DNA of 64,000 bases from the NCBI GenBank assembly GCA_963675135.1, contig OY776131.1, positions 36,789,381-36,853,380 on the forward strand. The letters run 5' to 3'. Positions 40,883 to 52,726 of the stretch are shown piece by piece. Below the pieces are notes generated by a model, which was not told the DNA's origin, ran no database searches, and saw nothing but the letters and a program-made list of their open reading frames with translations. The DNA comes from Galeopsis tetrahit. Its lineage: Eukaryota; Streptophyta; Magnoliopsida; Lamiales; Lamiaceae. The stretch's first letter is position 1. Each line of letters opens with the position of its first letter. The translations under genes and the position numbers were made by a program.

Positions 40883-41800
40883 GATTTTGAGTTTAGATTG
40901 AAAAATTTTGAACTTCAACATCGATTTTTTTTTTAATTTTTTGGTTGTTTCCTTGAAGAATTTTTTGGCAAGAATAGGCTCCAAATCAACTTTTATAAAA
41001 TTTATATTAAAATACTACATCAAGTTATGAACCACTTATATTTATTTCATGATTTATTGATTATTATAAATAATTTTATAAAATCCTTTTCCAAAACTGC
41101 TCAAGCTGAAATTAAAAGCTAGCTACTGTGATTTTCGAAAATGAACCAAAACAATATTTTCTGGCACCCAAATTGTATGATACAAAATTTTTATGTGTTC
41201 TATACTTCAAGATGTACCAACTTTTTAAAATTCATAATTTTCTAACATGTTTTAGTATTTTATAAAAATGCTCAAAGTTAGTTGACTCTATGACTCATTT
41301 ACATAAACTACACTGCACTGTTTTAAAAACGAGTCCAAAACTCCTATTTTCGACTACCAAAACTTGTTACACAAATTTTATACACTTTAAAAACTTCAAG
41401 GAGCTCTTACAGTTTCAATTTCATAATTTTTCAAGGAGTTTTGATATTTTAAATAAATTCTAGAAGTTTGAGGTGTATAAACCATCTTACAAACTGCATA
41501 CATTAGTTTTTATGAATCTTATATTTGTGTATTTTTCAAGGAATGTGATTGTACTACTGGTGTAGGTGGATGAATTGAAGAATACTTTTTGAACCATGAG
41601 GATATGTAATAAAAACAATGCCAATTTCTTCACATTCCCAACATAATATTTCATGTAATATTATTGTTTCATTACATAATATTTTAATTTTTACATAATG
41701 ACATTTTTTACGAAATTTCTTCACATTTCCAACCTCTCGGAAAATGTAATTCTGGTCGGAAAATGAAATTCTGGTCGGGGCCTCCCCGGCCACCAATATT
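40883..41800. other. AT-rich filler inside the CACTA
   Basis: No open frame of interest and no repeat block. Probably intronic or captured non-coding DNA. Confidence 0.5.
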
Positions 41801-41814
41801 TTTTTTATTAATAT

Positions 41815-42350
41815 TTTGTTTTACTGACGGATATTTCGTCGGTAAATTGCCGACGGATATTCCGTCGGTCGAATGCCGACGAATATTCCGTCGACATGTG
41901 AATTTCGAAATCATATTTTTTTTATTAATATTTTCTTTTACTGACGGATATTCCGTCGGTACAATGCCGACGGATATTCCGTCGGTCAAATGCCGACGGA
42001 TATTCCGTCGATATGTGAATTTCGAAATCAATTTATTCAAAAATTAATTTCTTTTATAATTATTTTAATTCATTCTAATTTCTTTTATAATTATTTTAAT
42101 TCATTCTTTCCGACGGAATTACCGACGGAATGTTGACCCGGTTTGTTAAACGGGATGTCCGGAATACCGACGGACATTCCGTCGGAAAAAGCTGACGGAC
42201 ATTTCCCTCGGAATTTCCGTCGGCATTTCCGACGGAATTCAAAAATCCGTCGGCAAAAAAAGCGGACGCCGAGAAAGGGGACGGCCGACTTTCCGTCGGT
42301 AATTCCGTCGGTAACCTCGGCAGCCGACGGAAAATCCATCGGTAAATCCG
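41815..42350. repeat. Right subterminal repeat array of the CACTA
   Basis: Dense TGCCGACGGATATTCCGTCG units in both orientations. A ~120-bp segment (TTTTACTGACGGATATT.CG, GTGAATTTCGAAATCA) is repeated at about 41815-41915 and 41937-42033. Confidence 0.9.
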
Positions 42351-42377
42351 TCTCTAAAACGCCCTTTTTTTGTAGTG

Positions 42378-42793
42378 GAACGTGACATAGTCGATCTACT
42401 CGCGGAGTAGATGAACGTGGTATATTTAATATCTCAAAACCGAGTTAAGGTGAGTGAGAAATTAATTGTTGAAGTTGAAGAGTTTCAATTTTGGAAGTTT
42501 GAGAATGTGGGAAATTGTCCCACATAGGAAACCTACAAAACATTTATGATGTATAAAGGTATTGAAGTAGCTTGGTAGTTCAACTATCTAAAAGAGGTAC
42601 ACTTCTCTATGAGCCACACGCGCACGCGCGCGCCCGCCCGGCTCGGCTTCGGTAATTGGTCTTTGGGGCCCGCTTATCTTTTTGCAGACCCAAAAACTCC
42701 GAAAGCCCAACTCAGGAATGGGCTCGGCCCATTCGAACTACTTCAAGAATGTTCCAGAATTATCTGGAAGTCTCAAACTTGGTCTTCAAGATG
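42378..42793 (+). repeat. 5' LTR of copia-1, second part (3' end deleted)
   Basis: Matches the 3' LTR from 47645 to about 48078 (GAACGTGACATAGTCGATCT through CTTGGTCTTCAAGAT). It then diverges into an AT-rich filler (42794-42850). The last ~510 bp of the LTR, including the TATAAATA promoter (48205-48212 in the 3' copy) and the TTCCAACA end, are missing. Confidence 0.85.
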
Positions 42794-42860
42794 GCGTATT
42801 TTGGACTTAATTAATTTTTTCGGACTTAATTAATTTAATTAATTTACTGCAGTATCAAAG

Positions 42861-45800
42861 ATGAATGATAACATGGATGTCGATCCTGTTGATACGGAAG
42901 CAGTGCATGGTACTGGAAATATTGGCAACGATGTTAATAACGGAGCGTCTCCTAATCGTTCAGAGTCGCACAGTTCCGACGTGAAATCACAAGGAAAACA
43001 GAGTGACCATGCGGAAAGAGTTAGGAACAGAAGCAATTCGCTTGAACCGTTTCCTGCTTTCCACAATCCCATCAGGGATCCGATGTTTACCTTCTCCGCA
43101 CCCGGGCCGAGGCCAATGGTCGTACAAGGAGAAAAGCCGGAAAAATTCTCTGGAACTGAATTCAAGAGATGGCAAAGTAAGATGAGATTTTACCTAACCA
43201 TGCTTGGAATGGATAGGTTTCTAACCGAAACGAAACCTACACAACCTGAGGCAAGTGCTAGCCAACAAGAGAGGATCTTCTATGATCAGTGGATGAGTGG
43301 TGATTATCTGTGCAGAAATCACATCATTGGAGGACTTTCCGATACACTCTACAGTGTCTACTGTGACATAAAATCTGCCAAGGAACTGTGGGAATCCTTG
43401 GAGAAGACGTACAGAACTGAAGGTGCCGGATTGAAGAAATTCGTCGTTTCACAGCTGTACGATTTCAAGATGGACGATAACAAGTCTGTAGTGGATCAAG
43501 TCCAGAAACTGCAGATTATTTTCCATAAGATTGCTGCCGAGGATATGGTGTTACCTGATGCATTTCAAGTAGCGACCGTGGTCGAGAAACTGCCTTCATC
43601 GTGGAAGGATTTCAAATCATATCTAAAGCACAAACGAAAGCTGATGAGCTTGGAGGATCTGATTATCCGTCTCAGGATTGAGGAGGACAATCGAAAGAGA
43701 GAAGGCAAGGGATCTGCCCTCCAAATTGAAGCCAAAGCTAACTTGATGGAACAAGAGGGTCCGTCAAGGAAAAGGAGACGTCCAAACGAGTCTGCTGCCA
43801 ACACAACGAAGATTGTGAAGGGGAAGGGTCCAGCCACAAAGCAGAAATTCACTGGAAATTGCTACAACTGTGGGAAACCGAACCATAGGTCCAGTGAGTG
43901 TCGTCAACCTCGTCGTGACGATAAGGGAAAGGGCAAACAGAAAGTACAAGATTCTGTGAACCTTACGGATTTGGACATGTCCGCAGTGGTGACGGAGGTC
44001 AACATGGTGGACAACAAGAAAGAGTGGTTTGTGGACACTGGTGCCACTTGCCACGTCTGCTCGGAGAGATCTGCATTCTCAGACTATTCTCCATCTGATG
44101 GGAGAAAGTTGTTCATGGGCAATCAAGCCTCATCTGAAGTGGCTGGAATTGGGTCAGTGGTGCTTAAACTGACATCTGGAAAAGAGCTAACATTGAAGAA
44201 CGTGCTGCATGTCCCAGACATCCGGAAGAATCTGATTTCGGGGTCTCTTCTAGTTAGCAATCAATTTAGACTAGTCTTTGAATCTGATAAGATAGTTCTA
44301 AGTAAGTTTGGTCACTTTCTCGGGAAGGGTTATCTCGAGAATGGTTTGTTTAAATTAAGCACAATGGTTGTAAGCCCCAAAGGCAAACAAGTTATTAATG
44401 AAATTGCTTCCACTTCTACTTATATCGTTGAGTGTTCCTCTTTATGGCATTCTAGATTAGGACATGTGAATCTAAAATCCTTAAAGCGATTAGTAAATCT
44501 CGATTTACTTAAAATTGACAACGTTGATACATTCAAACGATGTGAAATATGCACGGAATCAAAAATGACCAAACTACCGTTTAAAACTGTTGGAAGGAAC
44601 ACCGCTGCTCCCCTAGACTTAATTCACACGGATGTATGTGATTTGAAGTTTGTATAAACTAGAGGAGAGAAAAAGTATTTCATTACTTTTATAGACGATT
44701 GTACAAGATTCTGCTACGTTTACCTTTTAAAGAGTAAAGACGAAGCTATAGAAGCTTTTAAACGATACAAAACTGAAGTAGAGAATCAATTGGACACTCG
44801 AATTAAATCAATTCGTAGTGATAGAGGTGGAGAGTACGTAGCTCCGTTTGAACAGTTATGTATTGAATCTGGGATTATACATCAAACGATAGCCCCTTAC
44901 TCACCTCAGTCTAATGGTGTTGCGGAGAGAAAAAACCGAACACTAAAGGAGATGATGAACGTAATGTTAATCAGCTCTGGTCTACCTCAGAACTTGTGGG
45001 GGGAAGCCATTCTGTCGGCTAACCACATTCTGAATAAGATTCCTCATAAAATTAAGGATCAAACTCCTTATGAAATATGGAGGAAACGAAAACCTTCATA
45101 CAACTACCTCAAAGTGTGGGGGTGTTTTGCTAAGGTTGAAGTACCACTTCCTAAACAAGTTAAGATCGGCCCTAAAACCGTCGATTGTATCTTTATAGGA
45201 TATGCTTCAAACAGTAGTGCCTATCGATTTCTGATTCACAAATCCGAAGTACCGGATATGACAGAAGGCACTACGATTGAGTCAAGGAACGCAGTATTCT
45301 TTGAAAACATTTTTCCTCTTAAGGAAAAAGAGGAAGACCGTTCGAGTAAATGAACTCTCGAAGCAACAAACGACACTGTTAGTCCTTCCACTCAAGAGAG
45401 TGAAGAACCGAGACGCAGTAAGAGAGCTAGAATTGATAAAGATTTTGGTTTAGACTTCATTACTTATGTTTTGGAGGAAGAAGAACCTAAAACTATCAAA
45501 GAAGCAATGGCAAGACCAGATGCACACCTCTGGAAAGAAGCCATAAAAAGTGAATACGAGTCTATTCTCTTAAACCACACATGGGAGTTGGTTGACCTCC
45601 CTAAAGGTTGTAAGCCCTTAGGATGCAAGTGGATCCTTAGAAGAAAGTACAAAGCAGATGGATCTGTTGATAAGTACAAAGCTCGTCTTGTTTGCAAAGG
45701 GGTTTAAACAAAAGGAAGGGTATGATTTCTTCGATACATACTCACCAGTGACAAGGATCACCTCCATTCGGGTGTTAGTCGCCATTGCTGCGTTGCACAA

Positions 45801-47052
45801 TCTCGAAATACACCAAATGGACGTTAAGACGACGTTTCTTAATGGTGAGATGGATGCAGAAATATACATGGAGCAACCTGAAGGATATGTTGCTCCTGGA
45901 AACGAGAAAAAGGTGTGCAAACTCGTTCGATCACTGTATGGACTTAAGCAAGCTCCAAAACAGTGACACTTGAAATTTAATAGTACAATGCTGTCAAATG
46001 GGTTTCGAATTAACGAATGCGATAAGTGTGTGTATGTGAAGGATACACCAACCGGATATGTTATTGTGTGCTTATATGTCGATGACATGTTAATCATGAG
46101 TAACAATCACAATATCATAGTTAATACGAAGAACATGTTAAGTAGAAACTTTGACATGAAAGACATGGGATTAGCAGATGTGATTCTTGGAATCAAGATA
46201 GAGAAAACGTCCAATGGAATTTCCTTGACACAATCTCACTATGTGGAGAAGGTACTAAAGCAATTTAAGGCCTTTGACGATCCACCTGCTAAGACACCTT
46301 TGGAACTCAATGTTCACTTGAAAAAGAATAGAGGAGAACCAGTGGCTCAACTGGAATACGCAAGGATCATTGGAAGCGTGATGTACATCACGAACTGTAC
46401 ACGCCCTGATCTTGCATGTTCGGTAAACAAGTTGAGTCAATACACGAACAATCCAAGTCATGAGCACTGGAAAGCGTTGAAAAGGGTATTAAGATACTTG
46501 AAGTACACCCTTGATTATGGGCTTCACTACACAAGACATCCAGCTGTAGTCGAAGGATACAGTGATGCAAATTGGATATCAGACACAAAAGACTCTCTGT
46601 CCACTAGTGGATATGTATTCACTATTGGAGGAGCAGCAGTGTCGTGGAGGTCCAAGAAACAAACATGTATTGCTCGTTCCACAATGGAATCAGAATTTAT
46701 AGCGTTAGACCTAGCCGCTGCAGAGGCTGAATGGTTGCGTAATTTTCTGGAAGACATTCCTTGTTTGAAAAAGTCGGTACCTGCGGTGACGGTACACTGT
46801 GACAGTCAAGCTGCCATTGGGAGAGCTACGAATGTCATGTACAACGGAAAGTCGAGACACATACGTCGTCGACACAACTCCGTTAGAGAATTGATCTCCA
46901 CTGGAGTAATGTCCATTGATTATGTCAATACGAAGGACAATATAGCGGATCCGCTCACGAAGAGCATAAACCGAGATCAATTGAACAAGCTGGTAGGAGG
47001 AATGGGTCTAAAACCCACAATAAAAACCAAAGCAGTGGTAACCCAACCATGA
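42861..47052 (+). pseudogene. Copia-1 polyprotein (gag-protease-integrase-RT-RNase H), broken
   Basis: Frame order is that of Ty1/copia. Gag starts MNDNMDVDPVD, with zinc knuckle CYNCGKPNHRSSEC (about residue 334). Protease WFVDTGATCHVC (about 390) follows, then the integrase HHCC-like LWHSRLGHVNLKSL...CEIC and core SDRGGEY...GVAERKNRT, RT MDVKTTFLNGEMDAEIYM and YVDDMLI, RNase H GYSDANW and the C-terminal TKDNIADPLTK. Breaks: TAA at 44655-44657, TGA at 45351-45353, one extra base at about 45695-45702 (GGGG run), and TGA at 45964-45966. Each stop is explained by one C-to-T or G-to-A change (Gln, Arg and Trp codons). The start at 42861 follows a PBS-like GTATCAAAG. Confidence 0.95.
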
Positions 47053-47556
47053 TGACTGGAGATCCCAAGAACTTGGTTCAATGGGAAAATGAAGTTGTGG
47101 AGGTTAGTGATAAAACACTTGAAATTTACGACTATTCCGGACAGCACTATCTCAAGTGTTAACGACCCGTAAGATGTGGTAAAGGCTGAGTCTTCGACTC
47201 TTAATGATTCCTAGAGTATAACGGGATACTCGAAAGGAAGTTACCTATATAAATGAGAAGTGAGGGCCGCTTCGACCAAACATTTATGAATACAAAGGAC
47301 GTTCATGGCCAAAACGGACAAAAACGTGAGAACGTTACAAAGACGAGATTGAAGTGTGCTGACACTGTTTTCTAGGTATACACTATGGAGGAGTAGTTCA
47401 AGGCATCGCGTCCACTAAGCCGCCGGTATATCCGATAGTGTTTGGCTACGAAAAGTTCAAGGCCAAAAACCACTTATCCGGACGCACGGAGATCTCACTC
47501 GAACTGAACACTGAGTCTGATGTTGTATAGATACGATTTTCACTCATGTAGGGGAT
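47053..47556 (+). other. Copia-1 3' untranslated region and polypurine tract
   Basis: No frame. It ends in GTAGGGGAT just before the 3' LTR at 47557, a suitable plus-strand priming site. Confidence 0.6.
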
Positions 47557-48590
47557 TGTTGGAATTGATGGGAATTAATTGGGTTTTGACACCCTGATCT
47601 AATTTAATTAATTAGACGGATTAAACGTTAATTAAGAAATAATTGAACGTGACATAGTCGATCTACTCGCGGAGTAGATGAACGTGGTATATTTAATATC
47701 TCAAAATCGAGTTAAGGTGAGTGTGAAATTAATTGTTGAAGTTGAAGAGTTTCAATTTTGGAAGTTTGAGAATGTGGGAAATTGTCCCACATAGGAAACC
47801 TACAAAACATTTATGATGTATAAAGGTATTGAAGTAGCTTGGTAGTTCAACTATCTAAAAGAGGTACACTCCTCTATGAGCCACACGCGCGCGCGCACGC
47901 CCGCCCGCCCGTCCGGCTCGGCTTCGGCAATTGGTCTTTGGTGGTCTTTGGGGCCCGCCTATCTTTTTGCAGACCCAAAAACTCCGAAAGCCCAACTCAG
48001 GAATGGGCTCGGCCCATTCGAACTACTTCAAGAATGTTCCAGAATTATCTGGAAGTCTCAAACTTGGTCTTCAAGATTCGGTCTTCAAGACTTATCCACA
48101 TGCGAGATATTATCTCAACCGCTGCGATATTTTCGCGATATATTCCCAAGAATCGGGCCTGGGCCCACGCGTTTTTCCAATTCCCTCATAGGGTTTCTTC
48201 TGCCTATAAATATCAGACTCTTCCCTCATAAATCCTTACGCTGAAATTCGCCCCTCTACCCTTCTACCCTCCTCTCGTCCCTACGCAGTGTGTTGAGCTC
48301 CCGAAAGCCTTACACTGTTCTTTCTTGTGCCGGATTTATATCCGAGAGTGTTCAGTTCGTACTACGTACGTTCGCCGATACTTCTTTTACAGTGGTGCTA
48401 CTGTGTAGGAAGTGAAAGTCGTTTTACCTTTGGGAACGGAACGCCGTAACAGTCGAGCACTATCCTGGGCGTATTCTGTTCTGCGGGAAAAGGGTTTCCC
48501 TTGACTCGACTTATTTGTGTTATCGTATTTGTTATCTGAAATCTTCGATATTGCAGGTTGCAGTTTACACGGCGTAAGCAGTTTCCAACA
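47557..48590 (+). repeat. 3' LTR of copia-1
   Basis: 1034 bp, TGTTGGAA to TTCCAACA. It contains the TATA box CTATAAATAT at 48204-48213. It is the only complete LTR of this copy. Confidence 0.93.
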
Positions 48591-48597
48591 GTCATAT

Positions 48598-48870
48598 CAT
48601 CTATGGCAATAAACTTAATCAGCAGACACCTACCTATATGCCAAACATAAGATGCCTTTTGCAAAAGTGAATAATGGAACAACACTTTGGAGATACCACA
48701 ATCTAACTAATTGATTAATTTTCAAAAAATATCTTATCAAATAATAGTTTCACTTAAATAATTGGGAGAAAATAAGTAAATTACAAGTAGCTAGAACAGA
48801 AAATAAAAATATATTACACCAAATAAGAAAGTCATGTTTCTTTGCTAGCAGAAATATCTTTCCATGCTAT
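48598..48870. other. Host spacer between copia-1 and copia-2
   Basis: AT-rich; nothing recognised. Confidence 0.5.
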
Positions 48871-49136
48871 TAGATAATATTTCATCACCAGATAATACGT
48901 GGAGTTAGTTTACGCCTTGGGTTAGTTACTATAATTAGTTTTAGGCCCAATTATAATTAACTTGTTAGTGTGTTAGGGCTCTAGCAGTTAAATAATATAA
49001 ATACATTGCTTTGTAATAACTCGGGAGATTGACGTGAATACAGTATTATCAATGATACTTTCGTTTTTTGTTCAATTTTAACATGGTACCGGAGCAATCA
49101 GATTAATCAATTTTTTGATCAAATTAGTTAGTTCAG

Positions 49137-49940
49137 TATGTCAGGGAGTAAATCGGGAGATGGTGATTCCTGAGAAGAAGTGTGATATTTTCGGCAGGGT
49201 TTGAAGGTGTCGTCCGTCGTGATTGATACGATTTCGCCATATTATCTCCATCCAGCGGATAAGCCGGGCGATGTGTTTGTGGGAACACTACTCAAAATGG
49301 GAATTATGGAGACGACATGACCAATTCACTTTATGCTAAAAACAAGATTGGGTTTGTTGATGGCGAGATACCAATACCATTAACGGATGATCCACTTTTG
49401 CCGAATTGGAAACGTGCCAACGCAATGGTGAAGGGTTGGCTACTTAGTAGCATGGAGTCCGAAATTAGGCAAAGTGTCAAGTTTTGAACGGCTCGTGAGG
49501 AAAGATTTGAAAAAGAAAGTGCGCCAAGAGCCTATGAGTTGCGGTCTTCGATAGGGGCAATCCGTCAAGATCGACAGTTAGTTTCGGCATACTGTGGGAG
49601 GTTACAAAGGATATGGGACGAAGCACAGTCCATATCACCAACACCTGCGTGCATCTGTGGGGGCTGCACGTGTAATCTTGCCAAGAACTTAATGGAAAAT
49701 CGCAACAGGGATCGATTATATGATTTCCTTATAGGACTTAATGGAAGATGTATATGCACGTGTAATCTTTCCAAGAAAGTAATGATGGTAAAATTGGGAG
49801 CGGGACTCGAGCAAATACCAATCAGAATAGTGGACGACAAATCACCGAACAAACGGGACAGCCGAGGGCGGCCTCCGTCAGCACTAGATCGAACAAGATC
49901 TCAAATCTCACATCCGAAAAACATGGAGTGTTTCAAATAA
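49137..49940 (+). pseudogene. Copia-2 gag relic
   Basis: Pieces in shifting frames: ISPYYLHPADKPGDVFVGT (N-terminal copia gag motif near 49230), then RAYELRSSIGAIRQ and VSAYCGRLQRIWDEAQS, then NRNRDRLYDFLIGLNG. Stops are frequent. The cysteine-rich CICGGCTCNLAKN segment near 49650 is part of the same gag type and has a partial repeat (CICTCNLSKK) near 49755. Confidence 0.8.
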
Positions 49941-49979
49941 TTTATGAGGACGGAATTTGAGGATCATTCTCCCCACAAT

Positions 49980-51475
49980 CCAATGGCAAATATGCCATTG
50001 ATTTTGTTTCTTCGGGATCTTGGATTATCGACTTGGGTGTTACCTGCACATTATGTGCGATGAGAATATACGTAACCATTCTGAACCCTCAGTGACAATT
50101 TTGAATGGTGGCATGGTGCCCGTTCACGGGATTGGGACATGAAAATTAAAATCAGGAATGTGTTGTTTATTCCAAGTTTCAATGGTAATTTATTGTCTGT
50201 TAGTCATTTATGTGCAGACCTAAATTATGTTTTCTTATTTTTTCCGGATTTTTATGTCATACAGGACTCACTCTCGAAGAAGCAGTGGGTTAACATTCAA
50301 ATGGTTTGTATCATGTGGATGCATAAAGGGGCATTTTTTTCTACGATTGGCACACAACACATTTGGCACTGGCGTTTAGGTCATGCATCCGATGATAAAC
50401 TGAAATTGATTCTTTGTTAAAAAAATTCAAAATTAGTCCTTTTTGCGATTCTTGTGTACGAGCAAAGCAAACTCATTTATCGTTTCCACATAGTACTAGT
50501 CACACCACTCGTTGTTTCGAATTGATACATTGTGATATATGGGGACCTTATAAATGTGATACGTTGAATGGTACACGCTATTTTCTCTCTATTGTTGATG
50601 ATTACAGCAGGGGAGTTTGGGCCTTTATTCTCCCACGTAAATATGAAGTTGCAAGCTCTTTGATTCGGTTTCTTAACATTGTTCGTAATCAGTTTGCTCA
50701 CAGTGTGTGTCGAATCTGACCTAACAATGGAATTAAATTTCAGTCCTCGCCATTGCTTCAGTTTTATGTCAACAATGACATTCTATTTGAGAGCTACAGA
50801 TACTCCACAACAAAATGATGTTGTGGAGCGGAAGCATAGACATATTTTGGATGTTGCCCGTGCTTTGCATTTCGAGTCGGGTCTCCCTATTGAATTTTGG
50901 GACGAATGTATCCTCACTGCCGTTTACATAATCAACCGATTGCTCTAAAAAATTATTTCCAATAAGACGCCTTTCGAAATGCTGTTTGGAAAGCCAGCCA
51001 TATATGCACACCTAAGAGTATTCGGTTGTTTAGTCTACATTCATGAAAATCGACGCAAAGATAAATTTGGTGAGCGGGGGAGCGCTTGCATATTTATTGG
51101 ATATCCCACGGGCCAAAAGGCGTATCGGGTTTCCGATATCCAAACGCACAAAATCTACACTTCTCGAGATGTTACCCTTGTCATGGATGTATATCCATTC
51201 AAAGGCACGACTACAATGGAATTCGTTGCGTCTGTTTCGACCGCAAGTGCCCGTGTACAAGGGCACTAGACTGCCCTCCCCGTTGATTCACCACCACAAG
51301 TTCAAAAATTCTCGCAAGAGCTCACCCTTCCTGATGCCCCCATCTCATATGGTCAGATTGGTTCTGACATCAATTTATTGGATGATATTTCATCATGCCA
51401 GCCTCAAGTCGAGATTAAAACTGAAGCGCACATAAAACACGTTCCCCCTGAACCCACTCAGATTGGTACTGACTA
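49980..51475 (+). pseudogene. Copia-2 protease and integrase relic
   Basis: The protease site reads SWIIDLGVTCTLC, so the catalytic D-T/S-G has become D-L-G. The integrase region has HIWHWRLGHASDDKL, CDSCVRAKQTHLSF, HCDIWGPYK, DDYSRGVWAF and a core end NDVVERKHRHILDVAR, then the copia GCLVYIH and FIGYPTGQKAYRV run. Frame changes and stops lie near 50418, 50717, 50946 and 51267. Confidence 0.85.
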
Positions 51476-51736
51476 GATAGGCCCGTATACCAATCGAAGT
51501 CAAAGAGTGAAAACTCATCTGAAGCACTTGGATTCATTCATCACAGACCTACCGCCATCAGTAGATCACTCTCAGTCCGTTGCACAGTTAGTTGGGTCGA
51601 TCATGTACCCGTTATCGAAATTTGTTACTTTCGAAAGGTTCTCGCAGCCACACAAAACATTCTCGGCGGCAGTCACATCTCACGATGAACCAAGTATTTC
51701 TCTCGAACAGTAAAAGATCCACTCTAGAGCGAAGCA

Positions 51737-52726
51737 ATGCAGAAAGAAATCACTGCATTAGAAGCAAATGATATGTGGGTATTGGCCCCACTCCCTCCCG
51801 AAAAGAAGGCAGTTGGATCGAAGTGGGTCTACAAGATAAAGTATAAACCCAGTGGCACTATTGAGAGATATAAGTCCCGATTGGTGGCAAAGGGCTATAC
51901 TCAATTAAAGGGCGTTGATATTCATGAGACGTTTTCCCCGGTGGCTAAGCTCGTCACCGTTCGCTGTTTATTGACAGTCGCAGCAAAATGGAATTGGGAG
52001 CTGCATCAATTGGATGTGAACAATGAATTTTTACATGGTGACCTACATGAAAATGTGTACACGCATATACCCCAGGACTTCGCAAAAGATGGAGAGACAT
52101 GAGTGTGCAAACTAAAGTGATCCTTATACGGTCTTAAACAAACCTCCCAGAATTGGTATGAGATGTTTACCCAAGCCTTGCTCTCGATCGGCTTTCGGCA
52201 ATCTGGAGCCGATCATTCCCTTTTCATCTTTCAAAATGGCACCACCCACGTTTCCGCTCTTATTTATGTTGGCAACGTAATCTTAGCCGACAACGATTCC
52301 AGCCACATTACCACTGTCAAGCGCTATCTAGACGACAAATTTATCATCAAGGATCTAGGGAATTTAATTACTTTATAGGAATTGAGGTTGCAAGGTCACT
52401 CGAAGGCTTCATTCTAAGTTAGCGGTAATACGCGTTGGACATTCTAGAAGAGAGAGGTCAAATGGGCAGCAGACCGAGCGCATTTCCCATGGAGCAAAAC
52501 TTAAAATTAAGCCCCAATGATGAGAGCCCCATCGTCGACGCGTCCCAATATCGGCGCCTTGTCGGACGACTGTTGTACCTAACAGTCACTTGTCTCAACA
52601 TTGTCTTTGTCGTAAGCCAATTGAGCCAGTTTCTCAGTAGCCTGGGTCAGACTCACTTAGCAGCAGCCCATAAAATCCTTCGCTATTTAAAACAATCATC
52701 GGGACAGGGGTTATTTATCCCACCAG
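51737..52726 (+). pseudogene. Copia-2 reverse transcriptase and first part of RNase H, inactive
   Basis: RT motifs GSKWVYKIKYKPSGTIERYK, LVAKGYTQ, HQLDVNNEFLHGDL and SLYGLKQ are clear. The catalytic YVDD is replaced by YVGN (ALIYVGNVI), which removes both metal-binding aspartates. Stops at about 52100, 52118 and 52377 fit Trp and Arg codon decay. The RNase H link (QYRRLVGRLLYLT, HKILRYLKQSSGQGLF) runs into the solo LTR at 52727. Confidence 0.88.

Larger units (their letters stand above)
28686..42377 (+). mobile_element. CACTA (En/Spm) DNA transposon, 13.7 kb
   Basis: It begins CACTACAAAAAACGCGCG and ends CGCCCTTTTTTTGTAGTG, the diagnostic CACTA ends, with a 3-bp duplication GAA at 28683-28685 and 42378-42380. 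Removing it restores the uninterrupted ATTGAACGTGAC found in the 3' LTR of copia-1. Subterminal arrays of TGCCGACGGA / CCGTCGGCATTT occupy both ends and also two internal sites. It carries a TNPA-like gene and a TNP2/TNPD-like transposase gene, a minus-strand GRF zinc-finger gene, captured gene fragments, and a MULE in an intron. Transposase breaks suggest this copy cannot move by itself. Confidence 0.95.
28595..48590 (+). mobile_element. Ty1/copia retrotransposon copia-1, split by a CACTA element
   Basis: The LTR tips are TGTTGGAA...TTCCAACA. The element is flanked by GTCATAT at 28588-28594 and 48591-48597 (7 matching bases). The 5' LTR is at 28595-28685 and continues at 42378 to about 42793. 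The 3' LTR is 47557-48590 (1034 bp), preceded by a purine tract, TAGGGGAT. Without the CACTA the element is about 6.3 kb. Its single polyprotein frame (gag, protease, integrase, RT, RNase H) is broken by three stops and one frameshift. The end of the 5' LTR is missing. Confidence 0.93.
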
